NCBI RefSeq assembly: GCF_000308835.1
Contig: NZ_BAGN01000184.1
Span: forward strand, 1-57,385
Direction: 5' to 3'
DNA from: Nocardia vinacea NBRC 16497
GTDB lineage: Bacteria; Actinomycetota; Actinomycetes; Mycobacteriales; Mycobacteriaceae
Length of the DNA stretch: 57,385 nucleotides
Notes under the pieces: model-generated
The model's database searches: none
The model's input: the letters and a program-made list of their open reading frames with translations, nothing else
Told to the model about the DNA's origin: nothing
Program-made: the position numbers and the translations under genes
Shown: piece after piece, positions 17,319 through 26,391 of the stretch
Numbering within the stretch: position 1 is the first letter of the stretch
Layout of the letters: each line of letters opens with the position of its first letter

Positions 17319-18113
17319 TCAGTGACTGGCACATGAGCTCCGGATGCCGAGGAAGAATTGAATCTTACCCGGATGATTGCCCGAATCAACCCGGAACAGT
17401 TGCACATCGAGTCGATAACACGCCCCGGAGCCGAGATCGCGCACATGCATGGGCCGATCCCGGCCATAGGTGGTACCGCCCGCGGCCCACATTCTGCGGA
17501 AATCCGGATACGCGCCGAGTTCGCCGAGGAATTCGGTGGACCAGGCGGTATCGCCGGACTGACCGATCAGTCCGCGCAGCCAGTCGACGGTGAGCGCGGC
17601 CTCGCGCTCCCATTCGACCATGACCTGTTTGGACAGCTCGTTGCCGAAGAACCAGCGCAGCACATTCACATCGTCGACCAGACCGGGAAATGCGGCGGCG
17701 TAGGAGTCATTACAGGACAGGACATTCCACCGGGTATCGACATAGCCCGCCGCATTCGGCTCGTGCAGGCGCAGTCCGTCGCGCATATCGGTGCCGATCT
17801 GATCGCGTAGTTCGAGTACGGAGGGAAATCCGTCCACTCCCAATCCGGCCAGATCGAAAAACAGTCTGCGTTCGGCATCGGTGAGCGGTGCGATCCGATC
17901 CAGATATCCGATCAGCGCATTCACCACCGTTCTGGTGGGGTGTTCCCGATCGCCGCCCTCGAGGTGGGTGATATAGCTGGCGCTCACGCCAGCGGCGAAT
18001 GCCAGCTTTTCGCGCGAAATACGTCGATCGTCGCGCAGTCTGCGCAACTCACCCCCGAACGTGGGCGGGCGCACTGGAGCCCCGTCGCCGCCATCGGTCG
18101 ACCTGCTTGGCAC
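17319..18113 (-). CDS. XRE-family regulator with MmyB-type ligand-binding domain
   Basis: A 264-residue DNA-binding regulator. The N-terminal helix-turn-helix (about 18-75) contains LRRLRDDRRISREKLAFAAGVSASYITHLEGGDREHPT. The rest matches the MmyB-like PAS-type ligand-binding domain common in actinomycetes, with NVLSCNDSYAAAFPGL, NVLRWFFG and a C-terminal LDVQLFRVDSGNH segment. GTG 18113 is taken as start, with AGGAG about 10 nt upstream. Ligand and targets are unknown; the adjacent 144-aa gene and the long spacer before narG are candidates. Confidence 0.82.
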   Translation of the reverse strand: MPSRSTDGGDGAPVRPPTFGGELRRLRDDRRISREKLAFAAGVSASYITHLEGGDREHPTRTVVNALIGYLDRIAPLTDAERRLFFDLAGLGVDGFPSVLELRDQIGTDMRDGLRLHEPNAAGYVDTRWNVLSCNDSYAAAFPGLVDDVNVLRWFFGNELSKQVMVEWEREAALTVDWLRGLIGQSGDTAWSTEFLGELGAYPDFRRMWAAGGTTYGRDRPMHVRDLGSGACYRLDVQLFRVDSGNHPGKIQFFLGIRSSCASH

Positions 18114-18599
18114 AGCAATCCACTCCTATGAAGCTGTAGAGGTATCAACAAAGTCGGGTAGTCCTGCACAGAGGGCGAGCCGATCCGATATTAAACGAAG
18201 GGTTTGCTCTAATTTCCGACCAACGCCCGCGTGTCGGGGCCGCCACGCGGACATTTGGTCCGCGTGCGAATGTGCTGAAGCAGCAATAATATTCGCGCCG
18301 AGCGACCGGTAGAACCAACTCGCGGCGGCGACCGCCTTCTCGATGCGGCGGGTCCGGGGTCTCCGGACGCTTCGCCGCGTTCACCCGTGACGAGTTCGCG
18401 GCGGGTCGAAAACGACAACGCATCGAAATGCCGCACGCGTCCTGGCGCCGCGGCCGCATCCGCTGACACCTCGAAGGTTGGCAAATCGGCAGCGAATGGA
18501 TCGGCGGCCCGCAGGATGGCTTCGCGCGGGACGGTTCGACCACCGCGCGTAGGCGCGGAATCGGCCCCCCGAGCCCTCGCCGGATGTGTTAACAAATGT

Positions 18600-18623
18600 A
18601 AACCGCCTGAGAACCGGCGGTTT
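18600..18623. promoter_or_regulatory. Inverted repeat AAACCGCC / GGCGGTTT upstream of narG
   Basis: Perfect 8-bp arms with an 8-nt loop, directly after the GTTAAC...GTAAAC patch. It lies 248 bp before narG. It may be an operator or a terminator; no transcript needing a terminator is known here. Confidence 0.4.
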
Positions 18624-18680
18624 CCAAAGCATCACCGGCTAGCCCCCGAAACACCATGCGGAAGCCGTATTTCGGCCGGT

Positions 18681-18698
18681 CAGGGCGGATCCGCCCTG
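18681..18698. promoter_or_regulatory. Perfect 18-bp palindrome CAGGGCGGATCCGCCCTG
   Basis: Uninterrupted dyad about 172 bp upstream of narG. It suits a dimeric regulator; which one is unknown. Confidence 0.4.
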
Positions 18699-18870
18699 GT
18701 CACATCGATGTCTTCGGCATTTCGGGGCAATCGTGCGGTGACCGCCACGTTGCGTCGGCCTCACACCTCACGATCGCGGCGTGCGGGCTGTGAGAGATTC
18801 GTTTGGACGTGCGTCGTGACCTCCTTACAGTCGGTGCAACAGCCCGATTTCACAGCTCGAAGGGGGCGTC

Positions 18871-21800
18871 GTGGTTAATTCGCGCACTCAGGCTTCCGCG
18901 TCCTCCGATTCGGCCGATCGGCAATCTACCGACGCAAGTGACGCACTGCTGCGTCTCGGCAAGTATTTCCACCGGGGCGAGGTCTCGGCGGATCAGCGCA
19001 GCCTGCATCAGGTGGGCGGGCGCAGCGCCGACGAGTTCTATCGGGATCGCTGGTCGCACGACAAGGTGGTGCGCTCCACGCACGGGGTCAACTGCACCGG
19101 GTCCTGCTCCTGGAAGATCTACGTCAAAGACGGCGTGATCACCTGGGAATCGCAGCAGACGGACTATCCCTCGGTCGGCGCGGACAAGCCGGAATACGAA
19201 CCGCGCGGCTGCCCGCGCGGCGCGTCATTCTCCTGGTACACCTACTCCCCCGCGCGTGTGCGCTACCCGTATGTGCGCGGCGTGCTGCTCGAGCTGTACC
19301 GCGAGGCGAAGGAGCGGCTCAAGGATCCGGTGCTGGCCTGGGAATCCATTGTCGAGGATCCGGAAAAGGCCAAGCGCTACAAGTCTTCTCGCGGTAAGGG
19401 CGGATTCGTCCGCGCGGAGTGGTGGGAGGCCGCCGAAATCGCCGCCGCCGCGCACGTGCACACGATCAAGAAGTACGGGCCCGACCGGGTGGCCGGGTTC
19501 TCCCCCATTCCGGCCATGTCGATGGTCAGCCATGCCGTCGGCGCACGGTTCATTTCGATGCTCGGCGGCTCGATGCTGTCGTTCTACGATTGGTACGCCG
19601 ACCTGCCGGTGGCCTCCCCGCAGGTATTCGGCGACCAGACCGACGTGCCGGAATCGGCCGACTGGTTCGACGCGGGTTACCTCATCATGTGGGGTTCGAA
19701 TGTCCCGGTGACCCGGACCCCGGACGCGCACTACATGACCGAGGCCCGCTACCGCGGTCAGAAGGTCGTCGTGGTCTCACCCGACTATGCGGACAACACC
19801 AAGTTCGCCGATGAATGGGTGCCCGCGCGACCGGGAACCGATGCGGCCCTTGCCATGTCGATGGGCCATGTCATCCTCAAGGAATTCTTCGTCGAGCGCA
19901 GCACGCCGCGGTTCCTCGACTACGTCAAGCGCTACACCGACCTGCCGTTCCTGGTGTGCCTCGACGATCCGGAGGGCTGGGACGCCGATGGCAACTACCA
20001 CCACGACGGTGCGCTGCCCGGCAAATTCCTCACCGCCGCCGATCTCGGCCACACCGACGAGACCGCCGAGCACAAGATGGTGCTGCTCGATGCCGAGGGC
20101 AATCCGGTGGTGCCCAACGGTTCGCTCGGACATCGCTTCACCGCGGGTGATGCGGGCAAGTGGAATCTGGATCTCGAGGGCGTCGATCCGCTGCTGACCC
20201 TGCACGACCGCGCCGACCAGCACCCGGTCGCGGTGCAGCTGCCGCGCTTCGATACCGATACCGCGGGCGTGCTGGTGCGCGGCGTACCGACGATCACCGT
20301 CGCGGGTAAGCGGGTCACCACGGTGTTCGACCTGCTGCTCGCGCAGTACGGCGTGGGACGCGACGGGCTGCCCGGCAGGTGGCCGACCGGCTACGACGAT
20401 GCCGCGGAGCCCTACACCCCGGCCTGGCAGGAAGCCATCACCGGCGTACCCGCCGCACAGGCGCGGCGGATCGCCCGCGAATTCGCCGATAACGCCGATA
20501 AATCCGGCGGACGCTCGATGATCCTGATGGGTGCGGGCACCAACCACTGGTTCCACTCCGACCAGATCTACCGCTCCTTCTTCACGCTGACCCTGCTCAC
20601 CGGCTGCCAGGGTGTCAACGGCGGCGGCTGGGCGCATTACGTCGGCCAGGAGAAGTGCCGTCCGGTAACCGGTTGGTCCACCCTGGCTTTCGGCCTGGAC
20701 TGGCAGCGACCGCCGCGTCAGATGCAGGGTACGGTGTTCTGGTACCTCAGCAATGACCAGTGGCGCTACGACCCGTTCACCGCGCAGTCCTTCGCTTCCC
20801 CGCTGGGCACCGGGAAATTCGCGGGCCGCACCGCCGCGGACAATATCGCGCTGGCCAGTCGCCTCGGCTGGATGCCGAGTTATCCGACATTCGACCGCAA
20901 TCCGCTGGATCTGGTGGACGAGGCCGAGGCCGCGGGCAAGACCGCGCCCGAACACGTGGTGGACGGGCTCAAATCCGGTGACCTGCGCTTCGCCTGCGAG
21001 GATCCCGATGCGCCGGAGAACTTTCCGCGCTGCCTGACCGTGTGGCGGGCGAATCTGCTCGGCTCCTCCGGTAAGGGCAACGAGTACTTCCACAAGCACC
21101 TGCTCGGCGCGGACTCCAATCTGCAGACCACCGATGCCGCGGGTGTACGGCCGCAGGAACTGGTCTGGCGCGAGGAAGCGCCGAGCGGGAAGCTGGATCT
21201 GCTGCTTTCGCTGGACTTCCGGATGACCAGCACCACGCTGTTCTCCGATATCGTGCTGCCCGCCGCCACCTGGTACGAGAAGCACGATCTGTCCTCCACC
21301 GATATGCACCCGTTCGTGCACGCCTTCTCCCCCGCCATCTCCCCGCCGTGGGAGGCCAAGACGGACTTCGAGGCATTCCACCGGATCGCGCGTGGATTCT
21401 CCTGGATGGCCGAGAAGCATCTGGGCAAGCGCAAAGATATCGTCGCAGTACCGCTGCAGCACGATTCGCCGGATGCGCTGGCGCAGGCCGGTGGGCGCGT
21501 ACTGGACTGGAAAACCGGTGAGTGCGAACCGATTCCGGGTAAGACCATGCCGAAACTGGTCGTGGTCGAGCGGGACTACCCGAAGCTCGCGGAGAAGATG
21601 GCCGCACTCGGACCGCTGATCGATACGCTCGGTGTCACCACCAAGGGCGTCACCACGCATCCGGACCAAGAGGTGGCCTACCTCGCCGGGGTGAACGGCA
21701 CCGTGGTTTCCGGTGTGGCCCAGGGACGTCCGTCGCTGGCGAAGGACACTCACGCGGCCGAGGCGATCCTCGCGCTGTCCGGCACCACCAACGGCAGGCT

Positions 21801-22650
21801 CGCGGTCGAAGGCTTCCACGCGCTGGAGCGGCGCACCGGCACCCAGCTGGCCGATCTCGCCGCCGAACACGAGGGCAAGCGAATCACCTTCGCGGACACG
21901 CAAGCTCGGCCGGTACCGGTGATCACCTCGCCGGAGTGGTCGGGCAGCGAGACCGGCGGACGGCGGTATTCGCCGTTCACCATCAATACCGAACGACTCA
22001 AGCCATGGCACACCCTGACCGGGCGCCAGCACTTCTACCTCGATCACGACTGGATGGCCGAACTCGGCGAGCAGCTGCCGGTATTCCGGCCGCCGCTCGA
22101 TATGAGCGCGCTGTTCAGTGAGCCAGGGGTGGGGTCCGTCGGTGACAACGGCGTCACCGTTCGGTACCTGACCCCGCATTCCAAGTGGTCCATCCACTCG
22201 GCGTACCAGGACAATCTGCATATGCTGACGCTCTCGCGCGGCGGGCAGTCGATCTGGATGTCGGATCGGGACGCCGCGAAAATCGGTGTGTCGGACAATG
22301 ATTGGATCGAGGCGGTCAACCGCAACGGTGTGGTTGTCGCGCGCGCCATCGTCAGCCACCGAATGCCCGAGGGCACGGTATTCATGTACCACGCCCAGGA
22401 CCGGGCGGTGGATGTGCCGCGCATCGAGGGCGCGCCGGGCGGATTCGATTGGGGTGCACCGGATAAGCAGCCCGGCAAGGGTAAGCGCGGCGGCATTCAC
22501 AACGCGCTGACCCGCATCATGATCAAGCCATCGCATCTCATCGGCGGTTACGCGCAGCAGTCCTTCGCGCTGAATTACCACGGCCCCACCGGAAATCAGC
22601 GCGACGAGGTAACGACAATTCGCCGCCGCTCGCAGGAAGTGGAGTACTGA
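18871..22650 (+). CDS. narG: Respiratory nitrate reductase alpha subunit
   Basis: A 1259-residue Mo-bis-MGD catalytic subunit that reduces nitrate to nitrite on the cytoplasmic side of the membrane. The FS0 [4Fe-4S] ligands are visible as HGVNCTGSC (His71, Cys75, Cys79) and Cys114 in RGCPRG. Other NarG hallmarks include YHWFHSDQIYRSFFTLTLLTGCQGVNGGGW-like segments near residue 560 and a WYLSNDQWRYDPF motif. Length is normal. Start GTG 18871 has AAGGGGG 4 nt upstream. First gene of narGHJI; MobA-MoeA in this window makes its cofactor. Confidence 0.96.
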   Translation: MVNSRTQASASSDSADRQSTDASDALLRLGKYFHRGEVSADQRSLHQVGGRSADEFYRDRWSHDKVVRSTHGVNCTGSCSWKIYVKDGVITWESQQTDYPSVGADKPEYEPRGCPRGASFSWYTYSPARVRYPYVRGVLLELYREAKERLKDPVLAWESIVEDPEKAKRYKSSRGKGGFVRAEWWEAAEIAAAAHVHTIKKYGPDRVAGFSPIPAMSMVSHAVGARFISMLGGSMLSFYDWYADLPVASPQVFGDQTDVPESADWFDAGYLIMWGSNVPVTRTPDAHYMTEARYRGQKVVVVSPDYADNTKFADEWVPARPGTDAALAMSMGHVILKEFFVERSTPRFLDYVKRYTDLPFLVCLDDPEGWDADGNYHHDGALPGKFLTAADLGHTDETAEHKMVLLDAEGNPVVPNGSLGHRFTAGDAGKWNLDLEGVDPLLTLHDRADQHPVAVQLPRFDTDTAGVLVRGVPTITVAGKRVTTVFDLLLAQYGVGRDGLPGRWPTGYDDAAEPYTPAWQEAITGVPAAQARRIAREFADNADKSGGRSMILMGAGTNHWFHSDQIYRSFFTLTLLTGCQGVNGGGWAHYVGQEKCRPVTGWSTLAFGLDWQRPPRQMQGTVFWYLSNDQWRYDPFTAQSFASPLGTGKFAGRTAADNIALASRLGWMPSYPTFDRNPLDLVDEAEAAGKTAPEHVVDGLKSGDLRFACEDPDAPENFPRCLTVWRANLLGSSGKGNEYFHKHLLGADSNLQTTDAAGVRPQELVWREEAPSGKLDLLLSLDFRMTSTTLFSDIVLPAATWYEKHDLSSTDMHPFVHAFSPAISPPWEAKTDFEAFHRIARGFSWMAEKHLGKRKDIVAVPLQHDSPDALAQAGGRVLDWKTGECEPIPGKTMPKLVVVERDYPKLAEKMAALGPLIDTLGVTTKGVTTHPDQEVAYLAGVNGTVVSGVAQGRPSLAKDTHAAEAILALSGTTNGRLAVEGFHALERRTGTQLADLAAEHEGKRITFADTQARPVPVITSPEWSGSETGGRRYSPFTINTERLKPWHTLTGRQHFYLDHDWMAELGEQLPVFRPPLDMSALFSEPGVGSVGDNGVTVRYLTPHSKWSIHSAYQDNLHMLTLSRGGQSIWMSDRDAAKIGVSDNDWIEAVNRNGVVVARAIVSHRMPEGTVFMYHAQDRAVDVPRIEGAPGGFDWGAPDKQPGKGKRGGIHNALTRIMIKPSHLIGGYAQQSFALNYHGPTGNQRDEVTTIRRRSQEVEY

Positions 22651-22651
22651 C

Positions 22652-24388
22652 ATGCGTGTCATGGCACAGATGGCCATGGTGATGAACCTGGACAAGTGCA
22701 TCGGGTGTCACACCTGCAGCGTCACCTGCAAGCAGGCGTGGACCAACCGCGGCGGCACCGAGTACATGTGGTTCAACAATGTGGAAACCCGTCCCGGACA
22801 GGGTTATCCACGGCAGTACGAGGACCAGAAGAAGTGGAAGGGCGGCTGGACGCTCAACAAGCGCGGCAAGCTGACCCTCGAGTCGGGCTCGCGACTGAAG
22901 CGGCTGCTCAACATCTTCGCCAATCCGGATCTGCCGACGGTCTCGGACTACTACGAGCCGTGGAGCTACGACTACGACAACCTGCTGTCCGCGCCCGCCA
23001 TGGACACCAGTCCGGTCGCGCGGCCGAAATCGCTGATCACCGGCCAGGATACGAAGATCACCTGGGGCGCCAACTGGGATGACGACCTGGGCTCCGGCCC
23101 GGAGCAGGTCGGCAAGGACCCGCTGCTGGCCAAGCTGTCGGATCAGGTGAAGCTGGAATTCGAACAGACCTTCATGTTCTACCTGCCGCGGATCTGCGAG
23201 CACTGCCTCAATCCGTCGTGTGTGGCCTCGTGCCCGTCGGGTGCGATCTACAAGCGGTCCGAGGATGGCATTGTGCTCGTCGACCAGGACAAATGCCGTG
23301 GCTGGCGACAATGCGTCAGTGGTTGCCCGTACAAGAAGATCTACTTCAATCACAAGACGGGCAAGGCGGAGAAATGCACGTTCTGCTACCCGCGCGTGGA
23401 AGTCGGTATTCCGACGGTCTGCTCGGAGACCTGCGTCGGGCGGCTGCGCTACATCGGCGTCATGCTGTACGACGCGGATGCCGTGGAGGCGGCGGCCTCG
23501 GTCACCGAAACCAAGGATCTGTATCCCTCACAGCTCGGGGTATTCCTCAATCCGCATGATCCGCGGGTGATCGCGGAGGCCGAGCGGGTCGGGATCTCGC
23601 CGGAGTGGATCGAGGCCGCGCAGAATTCGCCGGTCTACAAATTGATCGTCGATTACCAGATCGCGCTGCCGCTGCATCCGGAATACCGCACCATGCCGAT
23701 GGTTTGGTATGTGCCGCCGCTGTCGCCGGTGGTGGATGTGCTCTCCGAGACCGGCCACGATGCGGAGGACGCGTCGAATCTGTTCGGCGCCATCGACGCA
23801 CTGCGCATTCCGGTCGAGTACCTGGCCGAGTTGTTCACCGCCGGTGAGATCGGGCCGGTGCGAGCGTCGCTGCAGCGGCTGGCGGCCATGCGGTCGTTCA
23901 TGCGCTCGGTGAATCTCGGTATGGAGCCGGATCCGTCGATCGCACCCTCGGTGCGGTTGGAGCCGGAGGAGATCGAGGCGATGTACCGGCTGCTGGCCAT
24001 CGCGAAATACGAGCACCGGTATGTGATTCCGCACGGCGCGACGTCGCAGGCGCATGAACTGGATTCGCTGGCGACCGGCTGCAGCCTGGATACCGACGGC
24101 GGGCCGGGTATGACGGCATTCGACACGATGGTGGAGAAGTTCCATCTGACCGATGCCAATGACGCTGCGCCGGAGGAGAAGTCGAACCGGATCAATCTGT
24201 TGAACTGGGATGGGCGCAGCACCGACGGACTGCTGCCATCCGCGCGCAATGGCAATGCGGCCAATGGGCACGGTGCGAACGGGACCAACGGTTCGAACGG
24301 GACCGATGGTTCGGCGAAAAACGGTGCGGCCACGAACGGCTCGGCCAACGGTTCCGTCACGCCGACGCCGACCGGAGCGACCAAATGA
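22652..24388 (+). CDS. narH: Respiratory nitrate reductase beta subunit, with Asn/Gly-rich C-terminal tail
   Basis: A 578-residue iron-sulfur subunit passing electrons from NarI to NarG. Four Cys groups are seen: CIGCHTCSVTC (from Cys16), CEHCLNPSCVASCPSGA, CRGWRQCVSGC (with the Trp that marks the 3Fe-4S site) and CTFCYPRV...CSETC. After the conserved part ends near residue 530 there is an unusual ~45-residue low-complexity tail rich in Asn, Gly, Ala, Ser and Thr, not part of the family core. The start codon follows the narG stop by 1 bp. Confidence 0.95.
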   Translation: MRVMAQMAMVMNLDKCIGCHTCSVTCKQAWTNRGGTEYMWFNNVETRPGQGYPRQYEDQKKWKGGWTLNKRGKLTLESGSRLKRLLNIFANPDLPTVSDYYEPWSYDYDNLLSAPAMDTSPVARPKSLITGQDTKITWGANWDDDLGSGPEQVGKDPLLAKLSDQVKLEFEQTFMFYLPRICEHCLNPSCVASCPSGAIYKRSEDGIVLVDQDKCRGWRQCVSGCPYKKIYFNHKTGKAEKCTFCYPRVEVGIPTVCSETCVGRLRYIGVMLYDADAVEAAASVTETKDLYPSQLGVFLNPHDPRVIAEAERVGISPEWIEAAQNSPVYKLIVDYQIALPLHPEYRTMPMVWYVPPLSPVVDVLSETGHDAEDASNLFGAIDALRIPVEYLAELFTAGEIGPVRASLQRLAAMRSFMRSVNLGMEPDPSIAPSVRLEPEEIEAMYRLLAIAKYEHRYVIPHGATSQAHELDSLATGCSLDTDGGPGMTAFDTMVEKFHLTDANDAAPEEKSNRINLLNWDGRSTDGLLPSARNGNAANGHGANGTNGSNGTDGSAKNGAATNGSANGSVTPTPTGATK

Positions 24389-24413
24389 ATCCGCTGACAC
24401 CCGGAGGCGCATG

Positions 24414-25094
24414 ATGGCTCTGCTGAAAGTGCGCCGCAGGCCCGAGCCTGTCGCTCAGCTGTCCGAGCGCGATTGCCGCCTGGTGTGGCGGATCGCCGCC
24501 CTGCTGCTCGACTATCCGAACGAGCAGATGTTGGCGACCGTCGACCAGATCGATGATGCCGCAACGCAATTGCCGGACGTGGTAGGCGCGCCGCTGCTGG
24601 AATTCATTCACCACCTGCGCGCCACACCGCCGATCACGCTGGCCCAGCAGTACGTCGAAACCTTCGATCTGCGCCGCCGTTCCAGCATGCACCTGACGTT
24701 CTACGCCTACGGCGACACCCGCAAACGCGGTATGGCGCTGTTGCGGTTCAAGCACGCCTACCGGCACGCCGGTGTCGAACTCGGTGACGAGGAGTTGCCC
24801 GATCACCTGCCGGTGCTGCTGGAATTCGCCGCGACCGTCGACCCGATCGGCGGTGAACGTCTGCTGGGCGAACACGTTCCGGTGATCGAGCTACTGCGAC
24901 TTTCCCTGGTAGACAACGGATCCCCGTACGCCGGAGTGCTGGCGGCCGTGGTCGCCACCCTGCCGCCGCTGACCACTGCGGACCGGCGTCGCATCGCCGA
25001 ACTCGCCGCCCAGGGCCCGCCCGACGAAGAGGTCGGTCTCGACCCCTTCGCCATGGACCCATCGCTGTTCGACGGATCGGAAGCCCGCCGATGA
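24414..25094 (+). CDS. narJ: Nitrate reductase molybdenum cofactor assembly chaperone
   Basis: A 226-residue TorD-fold chaperone that helps insert the Mo cofactor into NarG before membrane attachment; it is not part of the final enzyme. Recognised by LLDYPNEQML, YVETFDLRRRSSMHLTFYAYGDTRKRG and LPDHLPVLLEFAA. ATG 24414 is chosen because GGAGG (24403-24407) is 6 nt upstream; ATG 24411 directly before it is also in frame. It starts 25 bp after narH, and its stop overlaps narI by 4 bp. Confidence 0.93.
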   Translation: MALLKVRRRPEPVAQLSERDCRLVWRIAALLLDYPNEQMLATVDQIDDAATQLPDVVGAPLLEFIHHLRATPPITLAQQYVETFDLRRRSSMHLTFYAYGDTRKRGMALLRFKHAYRHAGVELGDEELPDHLPVLLEFAATVDPIGGERLLGEHVPVIELLRLSLVDNGSPYAGVLAAVVATLPPLTTADRRRIAELAAQGPPDEEVGLDPFAMDPSLFDGSEARR

Positions 25095-25831
25095 CCACCA
25101 CCTTCTGGATGACGCTGCCCTACGTGGCCTTCACCTCGTTCGTGCTCGGCCACCTGTGGCGCTACCGCAACGACCAATTCGGTTGGACCACACGCTCTTC
25201 CCAGATCTACGAGAGCCGTCTGCTGCGGCTGGGCAGCCCGCTGTTCCACTTCGGCATGCTCGGCGTCATCGGCGGGCACGTCCTCGGCGTGCTGATCCCG
25301 GAATCCTGGACCGACGCCGTCGGCATCTCCGAGCACACCTACCACGTGGTCGCGGTCGCGGCGGGTTCGGTCGCCGGACTCGCGGTCATCCTCGGCGTCG
25401 GCATCCTGCTCTACCGCCGCATCACCGTACCGGCCGTGCGCAAGGCAACCACGCGCAATGACCAGCTCATGTATGTGCTGCTGGCCGCCGCGCTGATCAC
25501 CGGTCTGCTCAATACCTGGGGCAGCAATCTGCTGTGGGGTACCTACAACTATCGCGAGACCGTATCCCCGTGGTTCCGTAGCCTTTTCACGGTCCACCCG
25601 GAGCCCGAGCTGATGGTCGGCACCCCGTGGACCTTCCAGCTGCACGGCCTCGTCGTGCTGACGCTCATCGCCATCTGGCCCTACACCCGTCTGGTCCACA
25701 TGTTCAGCGCGCCCGTCGGCTACCTGACCCGGCCGTACATCGTGTACCGCGCGAAGGAATCCAACGCCCCGGACAAGCGCCGCTACGCGCGCGCCTGGGA
25801 TGCGCCCGTCACGCCCGAAACCTGGCGCTGA
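25091..25831 (+). CDS. narI: Respiratory nitrate reductase gamma subunit (cytochrome b)
   Basis: A 246-residue membrane subunit with five TM segments that oxidises quinol and carries two b haems. His residues suited as haem ligands lie in FHFGMLGVIGGHVLG and in LHGLVVLTLIAIWPYTRLVHMFS. Typical opening WMTLPYVAFTSFVLGHLWRYRNDQFGWTTRSS. ATG 25091 overlaps the narJ stop (ATGA). Last gene of narGHJI. Confidence 0.95.
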   Translation: MTTTFWMTLPYVAFTSFVLGHLWRYRNDQFGWTTRSSQIYESRLLRLGSPLFHFGMLGVIGGHVLGVLIPESWTDAVGISEHTYHVVAVAAGSVAGLAVILGVGILLYRRITVPAVRKATTRNDQLMYVLLAAALITGLLNTWGSNLLWGTYNYRETVSPWFRSLFTVHPEPELMVGTPWTFQLHGLVVLTLIAIWPYTRLVHMFSAPVGYLTRPYIVYRAKESNAPDKRRYARAWDAPVTPETWR

Positions 25832-25864
25832 CCCCGAGTTCGGGTCCTCTCACCCGATGCCCCG

Positions 25865-25899
25865 CAGCCCCGTCCGCCCTGATCGGGAGGGCGGGGCTG
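25865..25899 (+). terminator. Stem-loop terminator after narI
   Basis: CAGCCCCG (25865-25872) pairs with CGGGGCTG (25892-25899), with additional inner C/G pairing, followed by TGTCTTT. It lies 34 bp after the narI stop. Confidence 0.65.
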
Positions 25900-26048
25900 T
25901 GTCTTTCCCAGCAAACACGCCCAACTCGCGGTCTTCGGCGCGAATGCGGACAATATGTCGACCAGTCCTGGCCGCTGTTCGCAGCCGCGCTGGGCGCATA
26001 GCCGACGCTTCGTCACGAACTTGTCGGTGCCCTGGCCGACAATGCGGT

Positions 26049-26387
26049 ATGGCCTATGACAAAGTCCTCGCCGATCGGATCCGGGAGCTGATCGACCCGA
26101 CACCCGACGTGAGCGAAAAGAAAATGTTCGGCGGTCTCGCCTTCCTGATCAACGGCAATATGGCGGTAGCAGCGAGCCGGACGGGTGGTCTCCTCGTCCG
26201 CGTCGATCCGGAGGAGAGCACCACGCTGCTCGCCCGCGAATATGTCGGCGCGATGGTGATGGGCGGTCGCGAAATGAACAATTGGCTGCGGGTCGACGGC
26301 GCGGCCGTCGCCGATGACGAAGCGCTCGATGAATGGATCGACCGCGGCATCAGCTACGCGCGTTCGCTGCCGCCGAAGGAGAAATAA
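26049..26387 (+). CDS. TfoX N-terminal-domain protein
   Basis: A 112-residue protein with the TfoX/Sxy N-terminal fold: VSEKKMFGGLAFLINGNMAVA at 20-40 and a C-terminal LDEWIDRGISYARSLPPK. In gammaproteobacteria the domain is found in the competence regulator Sxy; the stand-alone actinobacterial versions are uncharacterised. Monocistronic by its surroundings, converging with the phosphatase gene with a 4-bp gap. Confidence 0.82.
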   Translation: MAYDKVLADRIRELIDPTPDVSEKKMFGGLAFLINGNMAVAASRTGGLLVRVDPEESTTLLAREYVGAMVMGGREMNNWLRVDGAAVADDEALDEWIDRGISYARSLPPKEK

Positions 26388-26391
26388 CGGT

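Larger units (their letters stand above)
18114..18870. other. 757-bp intergenic region between the divergent XRE regulator and narG
   Basis: No convincing gene is seen. It holds two notable palindromic elements (entered separately) and an AT-richer patch GTTAACAAATGTAAAC at 18588-18603. It ends with the narG ribosome site AAGGGGG at 18860-18866. The ORFs that cross it have low-complexity Arg-rich products typical of chance frames. Confidence 0.6.

Noticed and set aside
18588..18603. GTTAAC...GTAAAC patch before narG as a GlnR box
   Set aside because: The half-sites are one base too close for GTnAC-N6-GaAAC or AC-N9-AC.
19777..22701. A 974-codon open frame antisense to narG, and similar long frames at 272-2206 (+), 11353-13338 (-) and 52521-54731 (+)
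   Set aside because: High GC leaves frames opposite real genes open by chance; products are Arg/Gly/His-rich with no family look, while the other strand encodes clear motifs.
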